NCBI RefSeq assembly: GCF_014930365.1
Contig: NZ_JABXWI010000013.1
Span: forward strand, 47,546 to 111,545
Direction of reading: 5' to 3'
Origin: Streptomyces caniscabiei
GTDB taxonomy: Bacteria; Actinomycetota; Actinomycetes; Streptomycetales; Streptomycetaceae
DNA: 64,000 nucleotides
How positions within the stretch are numbered: position 1 is the first letter of the stretch; every line of letters starts with the position of its first letter. The notes below the pieces were generated by a model. The model worked only from the letters and a program-made list of their open reading frames with translations, did not search any database and was not told the DNA's origin. The position numbers were made by a program, and so were the translations under genes. Below, one piece after another: positions 34,849-44,002 of this stretch.

Positions 34849-36147
34849 TCACCCCATACGCCCCCGCCCCTCCATGACCTCCGCGACCCCCACCTCGGAC
34901 AACCGCGCGGTGATCACCAGCGTCCCCTCCTCGATCTGATAGTCGAGCGGCAGCTCAAGACCCCGCATCGCCGCGACCATCCCCGTGTTGGACGCCTGCG
35001 TCACCACGTACACGCTCTCGCAGCCCGTCCCGGCCGCCATGTCCACCAGCCTGCGCAGCAACTCGCCCCCGATTCCCCTGCGCTGCCACTCGTCCTCCAC
35101 GAGCAGCGCGATCTCGGTCTCGTCGCCGTCCCAGAGGAGGTGTCCCAGCCCGACGAGCCGCCCCGAGGCCGTCTGCACGGCGAGCGTCCGCCCGAAACTC
35201 GGGCTCAGCAGATGCTTGAGATAGCGGTCGGCGTCGCCCACGGGCCCGTGGTACCGCATGGTCAGCGTGCGCGCGGAGCACCGCTCGTGCATCGCCTTCG
35301 CCGCGCGCAGATCGCCGGCGTCCGCACGACGCACCGTGATGTCGTTGCCCTCCGGCAGAGTCAGCACGTCCTGGCTGCGCGGAATCCGCGGCCCGAGCCG
35401 CGCGTCCAGCTCCACCAGCGCCCGAGCCCGCGCGAACTCCGTCGGCGTGAACGGCAGATACGGCCGCTCCACCGTGATCACCCCACCCTCCGGCGCCCGC
35501 AACCGCATCACCGTGTCCTCCAGGACCCCCTCGACCGGCACACTCTCCTGGACCCGGCCCGAACCGGGCGCGGTGGCGGGCAGCGAGCGGATGGTGCAAC
35601 GGCCGAGCAACTGCCGCAGCGCGAGCGGGAGTTCCGCCGCGTCCAGCGCCGTGCGCGTGGCCAGACCGAGGATCCGGGTCGGCGCGTCCACCAGGTCGTG
35701 CGCGTCACCGCGCTCGATCCAGGTCCCGGTGCCGCCCGAATCCGCCACGGCACCGCCGAGCTCGGTGGCCGACAGTTCCTCGGGCGCCCTGAGCAGGAAC
35801 TCGTCCACCGTGCCCTCGGCCAGCGGATGCGTCTGCAGGCTCAGGATGTCGACCCTGAGTTCCGCGAGCGCCGTGCACAGCGCGGCCAGCGAACCCGGCT
35901 GGTCCTTCACCGTCGTCCGCATGCGCCACATCAGGGTCGCACCCGAGACCACCGGAGCGACCGTCTCCGACGGCCCGGCCTGCCGCCCCTCGGTGAGCGG
36001 CGGCCGGGCGCCGGTATCGCTCGTCGGCGGCGCGTGCCCGTGGCGCCGTTCCCACCAGCCACGCAACCCGGCCGTGGCGGAGCGCAGTCGGTGGTGGAGA
36101 GGGCGGCCGTTGTCCGCCCGCGTCACATCAGCCATGTTCTGAGTCAT
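34849..36147 (-). CDS. ACT-GNAT protein, amino-acid-regulated acetyltransferase
   Basis: A 432-residue protein. An ACT domain at about 73-145 (LMWRMRTTVKDQPGSLAALC, LRVDILSLQTHPLAEGTVDE) is followed by a connecting region and a C-terminal GNAT domain at about 275-420: DITVRRADAGDLRAAKAMHE, LSPSFGRTLAVQTASGRLVG, EDEWQRRGIGGELLRRLVDM (acetyl-CoA loop RRGIGGELL), VTQASNTGMVAAMRGLELPL. ACT-GNAT fusions in actinomycetes are known amino-acid-controlled protein lysine acetyltransferases; acetyl-CoA synthetase is the typical target (family knowledge). ATG 36147 is chosen over a longer start at 36222; a Met four residues downstream is also possible. Confidence 0.88.
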   Translation of the reverse strand: MTQNMADVTRADNGRPLHHRLRSATAGLRGWWERRHGHAPPTSDTGARPPLTEGRQAGPSETVAPVVSGATLMWRMRTTVKDQPGSLAALCTALAELRVDILSLQTHPLAEGTVDEFLLRAPEELSATELGGAVADSGGTGTWIERGDAHDLVDAPTRILGLATRTALDAAELPLALRQLLGRCTIRSLPATAPGSGRVQESVPVEGVLEDTVMRLRAPEGGVITVERPYLPFTPTEFARARALVELDARLGPRIPRSQDVLTLPEGNDITVRRADAGDLRAAKAMHERCSARTLTMRYHGPVGDADRYLKHLLSPSFGRTLAVQTASGRLVGLGHLLWDGDETEIALLVEDEWQRRGIGGELLRRLVDMAAGTGCESVYVVTQASNTGMVAAMRGLELPLDYQIEEGTLVITARLSEVGVAEVMEGRGRMG

Positions 36148-36287
36148 GGGGCAACTGTGAACGAGCGGTGTTGCGTGATCACGAACGCTTTGTGACTGAC
36201 CGGTAAAAGCATCGTTCCGCACCTTTTGTTGCTTTTTCTATGACTGATGCTGTCGGAACCGGTGCCGTCGCCGACCGATCATGAAGG

Positions 36288-39059
36288 TCAGGCCAGCGCC
36301 GCACACAACCGCCGGGACTGGGTCACCAGCCGGGACGAGCCCTTCCGCTGCGCCGCCGCCGCGAGATAGGGCAGCTCCCCGTGTGCCCCGGACCGCTCCG
36401 CGCATTCGGCGGCGACGGCCACCAACTCACCGAGCCCCCGCGTCGGAACCTTCCCCGCGGCCGCCCCCTCGCCCGCGAGGTCGGCGAGCAGCGGCGGCAG
36501 CGCCTCCCGCAGCACCGACCAGGCGTTGCCGTACGCCCCGGTGGCCGCCACCGTGCGTATCGACTCGGCGAGGCGCGCCGGACGCACGCTCGCCACCACG
36601 GCGAGCCGCCCCAGATCGACGCCCAGCCGCTCCGCGTCCAACCGGCCCCGGGCCGCCAGCACCAGCAGGGCGTCGACGGCGGCGAGCCGGTCCTCCGGGC
36701 GCCGCGCACCCAACCCGTACGCGACGCAGAGGTGCACCGCCTCCCCGGGCTCGCCCTCCGCCTCGGCGAGAGCCGGCAGGAAGGAGAACCCCGTCCTGGT
36801 GTCCTCGATCGCCGCCTGCGACAGGTCGCGGAGCACGCGCCCCGCCATCAGTTCCGGGCGGCCCGGTACGACCGCCAGCCAGTGCCGCCACTCCCGGTGG
36901 TGCCAGTGGGGGCAGCGCCAACTGCCCCGGTACACGGACAGGGGACGGCCGAGGCGCCGGAACTCCGGTGGGAAGAAGGCGCTCCCCAGCTCCGGAAGCT
37001 CACCGAACTCCACGAGGATCCTCGGCCCGGCCGTACGGCTCCGCTCGACGGGCTGGGACGGCACGTCCGTGAGCAACCACTCGGCCAGCCGGTCGCCCTC
37101 CCGTGTCCCCAGCTCCCGAGCCGCCCTCGCGGCGGACGCCAGGGCGTCCGGGTCCTCGCGCCGCACCCGCAGCAGCGCCTGCGCGAAGTCCGCCTCGCCG
37201 GGCCGGGCCCCCGACCGCCGGCAGGCGTCGAGCCGCGCCACCAGTTCCGCCGCCTCCAACGACCCCGTGCTCCAGGTGGGCGTCGCCAGCAGGAACGGCA
37301 TCGGGTCGGTCCGGACGCGGTACGCGATCTCCCGCAGCCGCGCTTCGAACACCCCGGCGAGGCCGCTGTGCACACAGCCGCGCGACTCGGTCGGCTCATT
37401 GCGCACCGGACGCAGGGTGGAGGTGCGGACCCGGTCGAAGAGGGCCGCGACGACGATCTCCAGGCCGTACGGCGACTCCCCGAAGTACCTGTCGACGGCC
37501 GCCGGGTCCACATCCGCCCACCACAGTCGCGCCACCGCCGGACGCAACGCCTCCACCAGCGCGTCCCGGTCCCGGTACGCGTGCCGTACGAGCCCGTCCA
37601 GCGCCCGCTCGAACGCGCCGACCTCGCCGTCCGAAGCCAGCAGGGCGCCGAGCTCCTCGGCGACTTCGGTCACCGTCTCCGGCGCGGGGGCGATCCGCGT
37701 CGGCCGGGGCACGGGCGGCAGCGACTCCTCGTACACCTCGGCGGCGTCATCGGCCTCCGACACACCGAGGAGCACGTGGGCGCGGGCGCGCAGCCCCGGG
37801 CTCAGCAGGGACGCGAGGTCGGCGATCTCCTCCCGCACCCGACCCGCCCCGACATCGATGGCACGGGCGACACCGACCTCGGCGACGACACCGACCTCGG
37901 CGACGGCTCCGGTCTCGGCGACCTCACCGAAGTCACCGACGTCACCGACCCCACCGACCCCACCGAAGTCACCGACGTCACCGATGTCACCGAGATGGCG
38001 TTCCACCAGCTTCAGCGCCCGTTCCTGCATCTCCGTGTCCTCGTGTCCGAAAGCCCGGGCCACCACGGGCAGCAGGTCGGCAGCGGCGGACGGATCCTTC
38101 TTGAGCGTCCTGTCCAGGAGCACGAGCTGGGCCCGGACGAGCTTCTTCTCCGTGCGGAAGAGCACCGCGTCGGTCAGTTCGGCGAGTCGGCGGGGCCCCA
38201 GCTCGCCGTCGAGCGCGAAGCCCGCCAGCACGGACTGCGCGTGCGCGGCCACCGTGGACGACGCGTCCGCGCACAGGGCCGTCCAGTCCGCGATCCGCTC
38301 CACCTGTTCGTCACGGGTGAGGTCGAGCGCGGTCAGCAACCCGAGGAAGACCTTGTCGTCCGCCGTGGAACCGCCGCCGCGCAGCAGCCGGGCCACGCAT
38401 CCGTCGATCATGGACTTGCGGTCGAGGAGGCCCTCCCGGGTCAGCTGGGTGAGGGCGTACGTCCAGTCGTCGAGGCCTTCGCCGTACCGCCAGGCGCTGC
38501 GGGCGCCGACCTCCTCCGTCTCGAACAGGGCGGCGACCAGCTCCGGCAGGTACGGGTCGTTGCGCAGGTTCCCGATGACCGTGCCCGCCGCGCGGCGCGC
38601 TCGCCCGACGTGGTCCATCCAGCCCCGCACATAGGCCTCCGACGTGGGCGCCGGGCAGCCCGCCAGGCGCACCAGGCCCGCCATCAGCTCGTACGGGACG
38701 CGGGCGGAGAGCGGACGCTCCGCGAGCCGGCGCACGAGGTCGGCGAGCCATTCGGGGGCGCGGTCCCCGAGCACCTCGATCACGACCGCGGGAGGGGCCT
38801 GCCGCCACCGCAGTTCGGACCCGGTGAGCCAGGTCGCCACGGCGGCGGACCCGGTCTGACAGGCCGCGCCGGCGGCATGCAGCGCGGGAGACGCGCGCTG
38901 GGCCGGGGACCGCCACGGCTCCGCCCGCAGTTCCTTGCGCAGCTTCTTCAACTCCGGCACGCACGCGCGCCGTTCGGCGTCCGTCATGCCGTCCACCAGC
39001 GCGACGACCTCGTTCAGCTTTCCCGCACGCACCGCACCGATCAGCGACTCCGCGCTCAT
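36288..39059 (-). CDS. DUF6493-like HEAT-type protein paired with SWIM protein
   Basis: A 923-residue, alpha-helical protein with repeated helical hairpins (ELPYLAAAAQRKGSSRLVTQ at the end, SAESLIGAVRAGKLNEVVAL at the start) typical of HEAT-like solenoids; I associate it with DUF6493. A C-terminal region contains a His/Trp-rich stretch SWRCPHWHHREWRHWLAVV. Residues about 355-400 are a low-complexity GDVGDFGGVGGVGDVGDF insert. The ATG overlaps the stop of the SWIM gene by 4 bp, so the proteins are made together and probably form a complex. Function is unknown. Confidence 0.8.
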   Translation of the reverse strand: MSAESLIGAVRAGKLNEVVALVDGMTDAERRACVPELKKLRKELRAEPWRSPAQRASPALHAAGAACQTGSAAVATWLTGSELRWRQAPPAVVIEVLGDRAPEWLADLVRRLAERPLSARVPYELMAGLVRLAGCPAPTSEAYVRGWMDHVGRARRAAGTVIGNLRNDPYLPELVAALFETEEVGARSAWRYGEGLDDWTYALTQLTREGLLDRKSMIDGCVARLLRGGGSTADDKVFLGLLTALDLTRDEQVERIADWTALCADASSTVAAHAQSVLAGFALDGELGPRRLAELTDAVLFRTEKKLVRAQLVLLDRTLKKDPSAAADLLPVVARAFGHEDTEMQERALKLVERHLGDIGDVGDFGGVGGVGDVGDFGEVAETGAVAEVGVVAEVGVARAIDVGAGRVREEIADLASLLSPGLRARAHVLLGVSEADDAAEVYEESLPPVPRPTRIAPAPETVTEVAEELGALLASDGEVGAFERALDGLVRHAYRDRDALVEALRPAVARLWWADVDPAAVDRYFGESPYGLEIVVAALFDRVRTSTLRPVRNEPTESRGCVHSGLAGVFEARLREIAYRVRTDPMPFLLATPTWSTGSLEAAELVARLDACRRSGARPGEADFAQALLRVRREDPDALASAARAARELGTREGDRLAEWLLTDVPSQPVERSRTAGPRILVEFGELPELGSAFFPPEFRRLGRPLSVYRGSWRCPHWHHREWRHWLAVVPGRPELMAGRVLRDLSQAAIEDTRTGFSFLPALAEAEGEPGEAVHLCVAYGLGARRPEDRLAAVDALLVLAARGRLDAERLGVDLGRLAVVASVRPARLAESIRTVAATGAYGNAWSVLREALPPLLADLAGEGAAAGKVPTRGLGELVAVAAECAERSGAHGELPYLAAAAQRKGSSRLVTQSRRLCAALA
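37867..37995. repeat. 9-bp repeat tract (GTCACCGAC-type) inside the DUF6493-like gene
   Basis: About fourteen degenerate 9-bp units of GTCACCGAC, GTCACCGAA, CCCACCGAC or CTCGGCGAC. On the coding strand these give VGD, VGG, FGE and VAE triplets. They form an expanded, in-frame flexible linker. Confidence 0.85.
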
Positions 39060-40471
39060 CGCACACCCCCGTCGATCCCGATCCCGATCCCGACCCCGCT
39101 CGCTCCCGCCGTCGCGCCCCGGCGGGCCATGCGCACCGCCAGCGCGTGTCTGCAGGGGCCGCGGCCGCCCCCGTACTTCGCCCACCAGAGGCAGGAACAG
39201 CTGAGGATGCCCGCGCTGTCCCGTACCCGGTGGACATGGCCGTCCTCGGCGGTGACCGTGCCGAGGTCGCCGTCCAGCGCGACCGCTCCGACGGCCAGCA
39301 GGGCGCGGGCCGCGCGCAGCCGGGGGTTGTGACGCTCGACGCGGTCGGCCTCGTAGGGGAGTTCGCGATGGAAGTACGCCGCCTCGGCCGTGTCGTAGCC
39401 CACGCGGCCGGAGGTCCCCAGCCGGGTCAGCGCTGCCCGCACCCGGTCGGCGGGCAGGCCGGAGGCGGCGGCCAGATCCCCGACGTCGACGCGCGGCTCC
39501 CAGGCCAGCAGCACGGCGATCAGCTCCGCGTCCTCGGCGGCCTCGTCGGTGGCGAGCGCGTCGAGGACCCCGCCCTCACCGGAGAAGCCCCGGGCCGTCT
39601 CCGGGGACAGGGTGAGGGTGAGCCGCATCCCGGGGAGCACGAGCTCCCAGGCCCCGGCCAGGGTGGTGGCGCCGGCTGCCGGCGGGCCGTACACCCGCAG
39701 GGCGGTGGCATGGCGCAGGGCCCGCTGCAGGGCGGCCAGGCGCTCCGGGCCAGGCAGACACACCGCGCCCGGGACGGGCCGGGTCGTCGGCCGCAGGGAG
39801 CGCCCGGCCGGCACCACCCACCGGGCGCCCCGCGAGGCACCCCGGGCGCCCCCACGGGGCAGCGACCGCAGGAAGCGCACGGCCTCGGTGGCGGGCAGCT
39901 CGGCCCGCAGGTCGAACCCGGCCGCGATCACCTGGGCCTCGGCGAAGCCGCGCAGCCAGCGGTCCGGCAGCGGCACCTTCTTCTCCACCACCGGGCCGGC
40001 CGTCGTGGTGACCGCCAACTCCTGGGGGCCGACCCGCAGATGGAGCGGATCGTCCCCGCCGACCCGGGACAGCGCCTCCCGCAGCGGGTTGTTGACGTCC
40101 ACATTGGTCGTGCCGTGTCCCACCTCACCGCCGTCGAGGCCCGGTCCCAGCACGTCCAGCCGGGCGTAGACCCCGCCGCAGCCCGAGAACGACTCGAACC
40201 GCAGCCGGTCCCCGTTGCCCGTCACCACCGGGTCCAGCGAGGACCGCAGCTGCTGCTGGTGGTACCGCGCCGCCGCCACGTCCGCCACCGCCAGCAGCCC
40301 TGCCGCGGCCACCTGAGGAGAGGTCAGGAAGCCCGTGAAGAACCGCGGATGGTCCTCCGGCCCCGTCGGGGTCGCACCCCGCGAGGTCTCCAGCCCGAGC
40401 CGGTGCCCGCCCGGCACGGACTCCAGCACGGAGGGTCGCGTGTAGGCCACGGCCTGCAAAGATCGCGTCAT
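39056..40471 (-). CDS. SWIM zinc-finger protein
   Basis: A 471-residue protein whose C-terminal SWIM motif is CSCLWWAKYGGGRGPCRHALA (C-x-C-x(n)-C-x-H), placed after DGHVHRVRDSAGILS. The N-terminal half is beta-rich (SLDPVVTGNGDRLRFESFSG, VGPQELAVTTTAGPVVEKKV) and the middle is helical (AASGLPADRVRAALTRLGTS, HTH-like). SWIM domains bind DNA or proteins. Coupled with the following DUF6493-like gene. Streptomycetes carry several SWIM-containing clusters; this one lacks a MoxR/VWA partner nearby. Confidence 0.88.
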   Translation of the reverse strand: MTRSLQAVAYTRPSVLESVPGGHRLGLETSRGATPTGPEDHPRFFTGFLTSPQVAAAGLLAVADVAAARYHQQQLRSSLDPVVTGNGDRLRFESFSGCGGVYARLDVLGPGLDGGEVGHGTTNVDVNNPLREALSRVGGDDPLHLRVGPQELAVTTTAGPVVEKKVPLPDRWLRGFAEAQVIAAGFDLRAELPATEAVRFLRSLPRGGARGASRGARWVVPAGRSLRPTTRPVPGAVCLPGPERLAALQRALRHATALRVYGPPAAGATTLAGAWELVLPGMRLTLTLSPETARGFSGEGGVLDALATDEAAEDAELIAVLLAWEPRVDVGDLAAASGLPADRVRAALTRLGTSGRVGYDTAEAAYFHRELPYEADRVERHNPRLRAARALLAVGAVALDGDLGTVTAEDGHVHRVRDSAGILSCSCLWWAKYGGGRGPCRHALAVRMARRGATAGASGVGIGIGIDGGVR

Positions 40472-40552
40472 GGGAAAACGGTAGGGGCGACCACTGACAA
40501 TCGCCCCTGACCTGCCCGGACGCGAGTTCCGGAGGGCCTCGCGGCCCGCCGG

Positions 40553-42148
40553 TCACTGACCGACGAGCCCCGGCTGGAGCACCTTCGTGTACAGCACGGT
40601 CCCGTCCTGCTCCCGCAGCCGGACCGTCAGCTCCCCGCTGTGGCCGTCGATGTCGACCTCGCCGAAGAACTGGTAGCCGCCCGCCGGGGACACGTTCGCC
40701 GTCGGCGGCGCCTTCATGAACACCCGTTCGGGACCGAAGGTGCTGTCCAGCGCGTTCGCCGGGAAGGCGCCGGCGTTCAGCGGGCCGGAGACGAACTCCC
40801 AGAACGGCTCGAAGTCGGTGAAGGCGGCCCGCGACGGCTGGTAGTGCTGCGCCGAGGTGTAGTGCACGTCGGCCGTCAGCCACACCGTGCCGGTGACCTT
40901 GCGGTGCTTGATGAACCGCAGCAGTTCGGCGATCTGCAGCTCCCGTCCCAGCGGCGCGCCCGGGTCGCCCTGCGCCACGGCCTCGATGTTCGGCTTGCCG
41001 TCCCCGGTGTCGGGCACGACCAGCCCGAGCGGCATGTCGGAGGCGATCACCTTCCACACCGCACGCGACCGCGACAGCTCCCGCTTCAGCCACTCCAACT
41101 GCTCGGCTCCGAGGATGCCCACCGGGTCCGTGGTCTGCGTACCGGGCGAGTTGGCGTCACGGTACGTCCGCATGTCCAGCACGAACACGTCCAGCAGGGG
41201 GCCGTGGCGCACCACCCGGTGCACCCGGCCCTCCCGGGCGCCGGGCCGCAGCGTGGAGATCGGGAAGTACTCGCTGAACGCCCGCCGCGCCCGCGCCGCC
41301 AGCACGTCCACGCTCCTCTCGGTGTACCGGGCGTCGGTGAGGATCTCGCCCGGGTACCAGTTGTTGGTGACCTCGTGGTCGTCCCACTGCACGATCGCCG
41401 GGACCTGGGCGTTGAACCGCTTCAGGTTCTCGTCCAGCAGGTTGTAGCGGAAGTTGCCCCGGAACTCGGCGAGCGTCTCCGCCACCTTGGACTTCTCCTC
41501 GGTGGTGACGTTGCGCCAGGTGCCGCCGCCGGGGAGCGCCGCCGTCGCCGCGATCGGACCGTCCGCGTAGATGGTGTCGCCGCTGAACAGGAAGAAGTCC
41601 GGGTCCAGCGCGCCCATCGCGTCGAAGATGCGGTAGCCGCCGCGGTCCGGGTTGATGCCCCAGCCCTGCCCCGCCAGGTCGCCCGACCACACGAACCGGG
41701 CCCCGGAGCGGCGCTTCAGGGACGTCGTACGGAACGTCCCGGTGACCGGCTCCCCGGTGCGGCGCGGGTCGTGCGGATCGGCGAGCAGCACCCGGTAGTG
41801 GATCTGCTCGCCCGAGGGCAGCCCGCGCAGCCGCGTCGTCCCGGTGAAGTCGGTAGCGGCTTCCAGCAGCGGACCATGCCATCTGCGCGGATCGCGGAAC
41901 GACTCGGTGGCGGACGTCTCGACGATCATCCGCGCCGGACGGTCCGACCGCACCCACACCAACCCGGAGTGCGCGGTCACGTCCCCGGCCTGCACACCCC
42001 ACCCGGCCCGCGGCCGCCCCGAGAGGGCCAGCGCGGGAGCCGAGCCGAGCGCGACGGAACCGGGCAGCGCCAGCGCCGCCGAGGCGGCGAACGAGCCGCG
42101 CAGCACGCTGCGGCGACCGGGCAGGGGACTCGGCGGACGGTGTGACAT
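40553..42148 (-). CDS. PhoD-like alkaline phosphatase, Tat-exported
   Basis: A 531-residue phosphodiesterase/phosphatase. The N-terminus has a twin-arginine signal (GRRSVLRGSFAASAALALPG). A Fn3-like N-terminal domain precedes the metallophosphatase: WSGDLAGQGWGINPDRGGY, DFFLFSGDTIYADGP, IVQWDDHEVTNNWYPGE, WLTADVHYTSAQHY. PhoD enzymes use Ca/Fe and hydrolyse phosphodiesters and teichoic-acid-like polymers. ATG 42148 gives the proper Tat signal; a longer start would bury it. No Pho box was searched with confidence. Confidence 0.92.
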   Translation of the reverse strand: MSHRPPSPLPGRRSVLRGSFAASAALALPGSVALGSAPALALSGRPRAGWGVQAGDVTAHSGLVWVRSDRPARMIVETSATESFRDPRRWHGPLLEAATDFTGTTRLRGLPSGEQIHYRVLLADPHDPRRTGEPVTGTFRTTSLKRRSGARFVWSGDLAGQGWGINPDRGGYRIFDAMGALDPDFFLFSGDTIYADGPIAATAALPGGGTWRNVTTEEKSKVAETLAEFRGNFRYNLLDENLKRFNAQVPAIVQWDDHEVTNNWYPGEILTDARYTERSVDVLAARARRAFSEYFPISTLRPGAREGRVHRVVRHGPLLDVFVLDMRTYRDANSPGTQTTDPVGILGAEQLEWLKRELSRSRAVWKVIASDMPLGLVVPDTGDGKPNIEAVAQGDPGAPLGRELQIAELLRFIKHRKVTGTVWLTADVHYTSAQHYQPSRAAFTDFEPFWEFVSGPLNAGAFPANALDSTFGPERVFMKAPPTANVSPAGGYQFFGEVDIDGHSGELTVRLREQDGTVLYTKVLQPGLVGQ

Positions 42149-42307
42149 GAATGCGCCTCCAGCGACGGATCCGGCCAATGTGCACAGCCACAACTACGCG
42201 CACGCCGCAGCGCACACGGAAACGACAAGTGAACAACTGCGCGGGGTGCGGGGGAAGCCGACGCGCGTCAGCGCGCGGGGGGTACCTGTCTTCGGCGGCT
42301 GCGGGTG

Positions 42308-42428
42308 GGTGGGGCTTCTCGCGCAGTTCCCCGCGCCCCTGAAAAAGCGGGGCTGCGCCCCGGCTTTTTCGCCCCGAAATGGCCGCAGGCCTTTCAGGGG
42401 CGCGGGGAACTGCGCGACCAGCCCCCAC
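42308..42428. repeat. large perfect inverted repeat with nested hairpin
   Basis: The arms at 42320-42344 and 42392-42416 are perfectly complementary over 25 bp (CGCGCAGTTCCCCGCGCCCC...), and less perfect pairing extends to 42308 and 42428. A second hairpin, AAAAAGCGGGGC / GCCCCGGCTTTTT, is nested at 42342-42369. It fills the gap between the PhoD gene start and the end of the MocR gene. The arms are the same element as 34696-34730. Confidence 0.92.
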
Positions 42429-42509
42429 CGGACGGACGCTGGGGGTCAAAGGGGCGCAGCCCCTTGAGGATGGGACGGGTAGGGGCGGCGGGGGCGAGGA
42501 CCCCCGACG

Positions 42510-43955
42510 TCACCCCACCACCCCCGCCAACACCCCCACCCCCTCCCGAATCCGCGCAGGAGAAAGATGCGCGTACCCCAACACCAACCGCACCCGCGCA
42601 TCCGGCACCCTCCCGTACGCCCCCAACCCCCGCACCACCACCCCACCCGCCCCGGCACGCCCGAGAAACCCCTCCACCGTCCCGTACCGCTCCGGCAGCG
42701 CCACGATCACATGCAGCCCGGCGGCGATCCCCGACACCTCCGCCCCGGGAAAGTGCTCGGTGAGCGCCGACACCAGCACGTCACGCCGCTCCTGGTACGC
42801 TCGCTGACACCGCCGCAACTGCCGGTCGTAGTCCCCCCGCTCCACGAACCGCGCGAAGAGCGCCTGGTCGATGGTGGGGTGCCCGAGATCCATGGTCCGT
42901 TTGCGCTCGACGACCTCCCGCGCCAGCCACGCCGGTACGAGGAGCCAGCCGAGCCGCAGCCCCGGCGCGAGGGACTTGCTGACGGAACCGGTGTAGGCGA
43001 CCCGCTCGGGGTCGAGCCCCTGCAACGCGCCCACGGGGGCACGGTCGTAGCGGAAGTCCCCGTCGTAGTCGTCCTCGACGATCAGCCCGTCCACCGTCCG
43101 CGCCCAGTCGAGCAGTTCGCTCCGCCGTCGCGCGGAGTACGCGATCCCCGTCGGGAACTGGTGCGCCGGCGTCGTCACCACCGCCCGCACCCCCGACTCC
43201 CGCAGCGGCCCGACCGCCAGCCCCTCCTCGTTCAGCGGCAACGGCACCGTGCCGAGCCCGGTGGCGGCGTACAGCGTCCCGTGCTCGGGGCTGCCGGGGT
43301 CCTCGACGCCGACCACGCGTGTCCCGCGCGCGTGGAGGACCGCTCCGAGGAGCGTGGTGGCCTGGGCCACCCCGGAGACGACGACGATCCGCTCCGGGTC
43401 GGCGACCACGCCCCGCCGCCGGGCCAGCAGCTCGGCGAGCGCGGTGCGCAGCCGGGGCAGCCCGCGCGGATCCGGATATCCCAGCTCGTGGTGCGCCAAC
43501 TCCGCGAGGACCCCGCGCTGGGCCGCCGCCCACGCCGCACGGGGGAACAGCGACAGGTCGGGCGTCCCGGGCACGAAGTCGGCGCGGGCACCTGCCGGCG
43601 GACGCGGAGCGAGGTCACGCGCGCGTGGCGGCGCGGACGTACGCACGGCTGCGCCCACCCAGGTCCCGGAGCCCCGGCCGCTGCGCAGATACCCCTCCGC
43701 GACCAACTGTTCGTACGCCTCCGTCACCAGCCCCCGCGAGACGCCGAGGTCGGCGGCCAGCTCCCGGCTCGCCGGCAGCCGCGTCCCCCGTGCCAGTCGC
43801 CCCGACCGGATCGCCTCCCGCAGCGCCGCCTGCAAGGTGCGTCCACGCGCGCGTGCGGGCGCGTCCGCGACGGGCAGCAGCAGCTCCCAGGCGGCGGTCC
43901 AGGAAGCGGATCCCGAGAGCGTGCCGTGGTCGGAATTGGTCCCCGATGACGTCAT
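42510..43955 (-). CDS. MocR/PdxR-type regulator (GntR HTH + aminotransferase fold)
   Basis: A 481-residue fusion. An N-terminal winged HTH of GntR type (about 30-100: LQAALREAIRSGRLARGTRL, LPASRELAADLGVSRGLVTE, AYEQLVAEGYLRSGRGSGTW) is joined to a fold-type I aminotransferase domain (RIVVVSGVAQATTLLGAVLH, VVTTPAHQFPTGIAYSARRR, IVEDDYDGDFRYDRAPVGAL, Schiff-base Lys in YTGSVSKSLAPGLRLGW). MocR proteins sense PLP or amino acids and usually control a divergent gene; here the EamA transporter starts 48 bp away. ATG 43955. Confidence 0.92.
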   Translation of the reverse strand: MTSSGTNSDHGTLSGSASWTAAWELLLPVADAPARARGRTLQAALREAIRSGRLARGTRLPASRELAADLGVSRGLVTEAYEQLVAEGYLRSGRGSGTWVGAAVRTSAPPRARDLAPRPPAGARADFVPGTPDLSLFPRAAWAAAQRGVLAELAHHELGYPDPRGLPRLRTALAELLARRRGVVADPERIVVVSGVAQATTLLGAVLHARGTRVVGVEDPGSPEHGTLYAATGLGTVPLPLNEEGLAVGPLRESGVRAVVTTPAHQFPTGIAYSARRRSELLDWARTVDGLIVEDDYDGDFRYDRAPVGALQGLDPERVAYTGSVSKSLAPGLRLGWLLVPAWLAREVVERKRTMDLGHPTIDQALFARFVERGDYDRQLRRCQRAYQERRDVLVSALTEHFPGAEVSGIAAGLHVIVALPERYGTVEGFLGRAGAGGVVVRGLGAYGRVPDARVRLVLGYAHLSPARIREGVGVLAGVVG

Positions 43956-44002
43956 GGAAGTGGACCTTAAACGGGCCCGCCGGGCTCCCTAGCGTCACGA
44001 CC

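Noticed and set aside
40640..42145. 501-codon plus-strand frame opposite the PhoD-like gene.
   Set aside because: Shadow of a recognised Tat-exported phosphatase; the product is Arg/Gly/His-rich with no domain.
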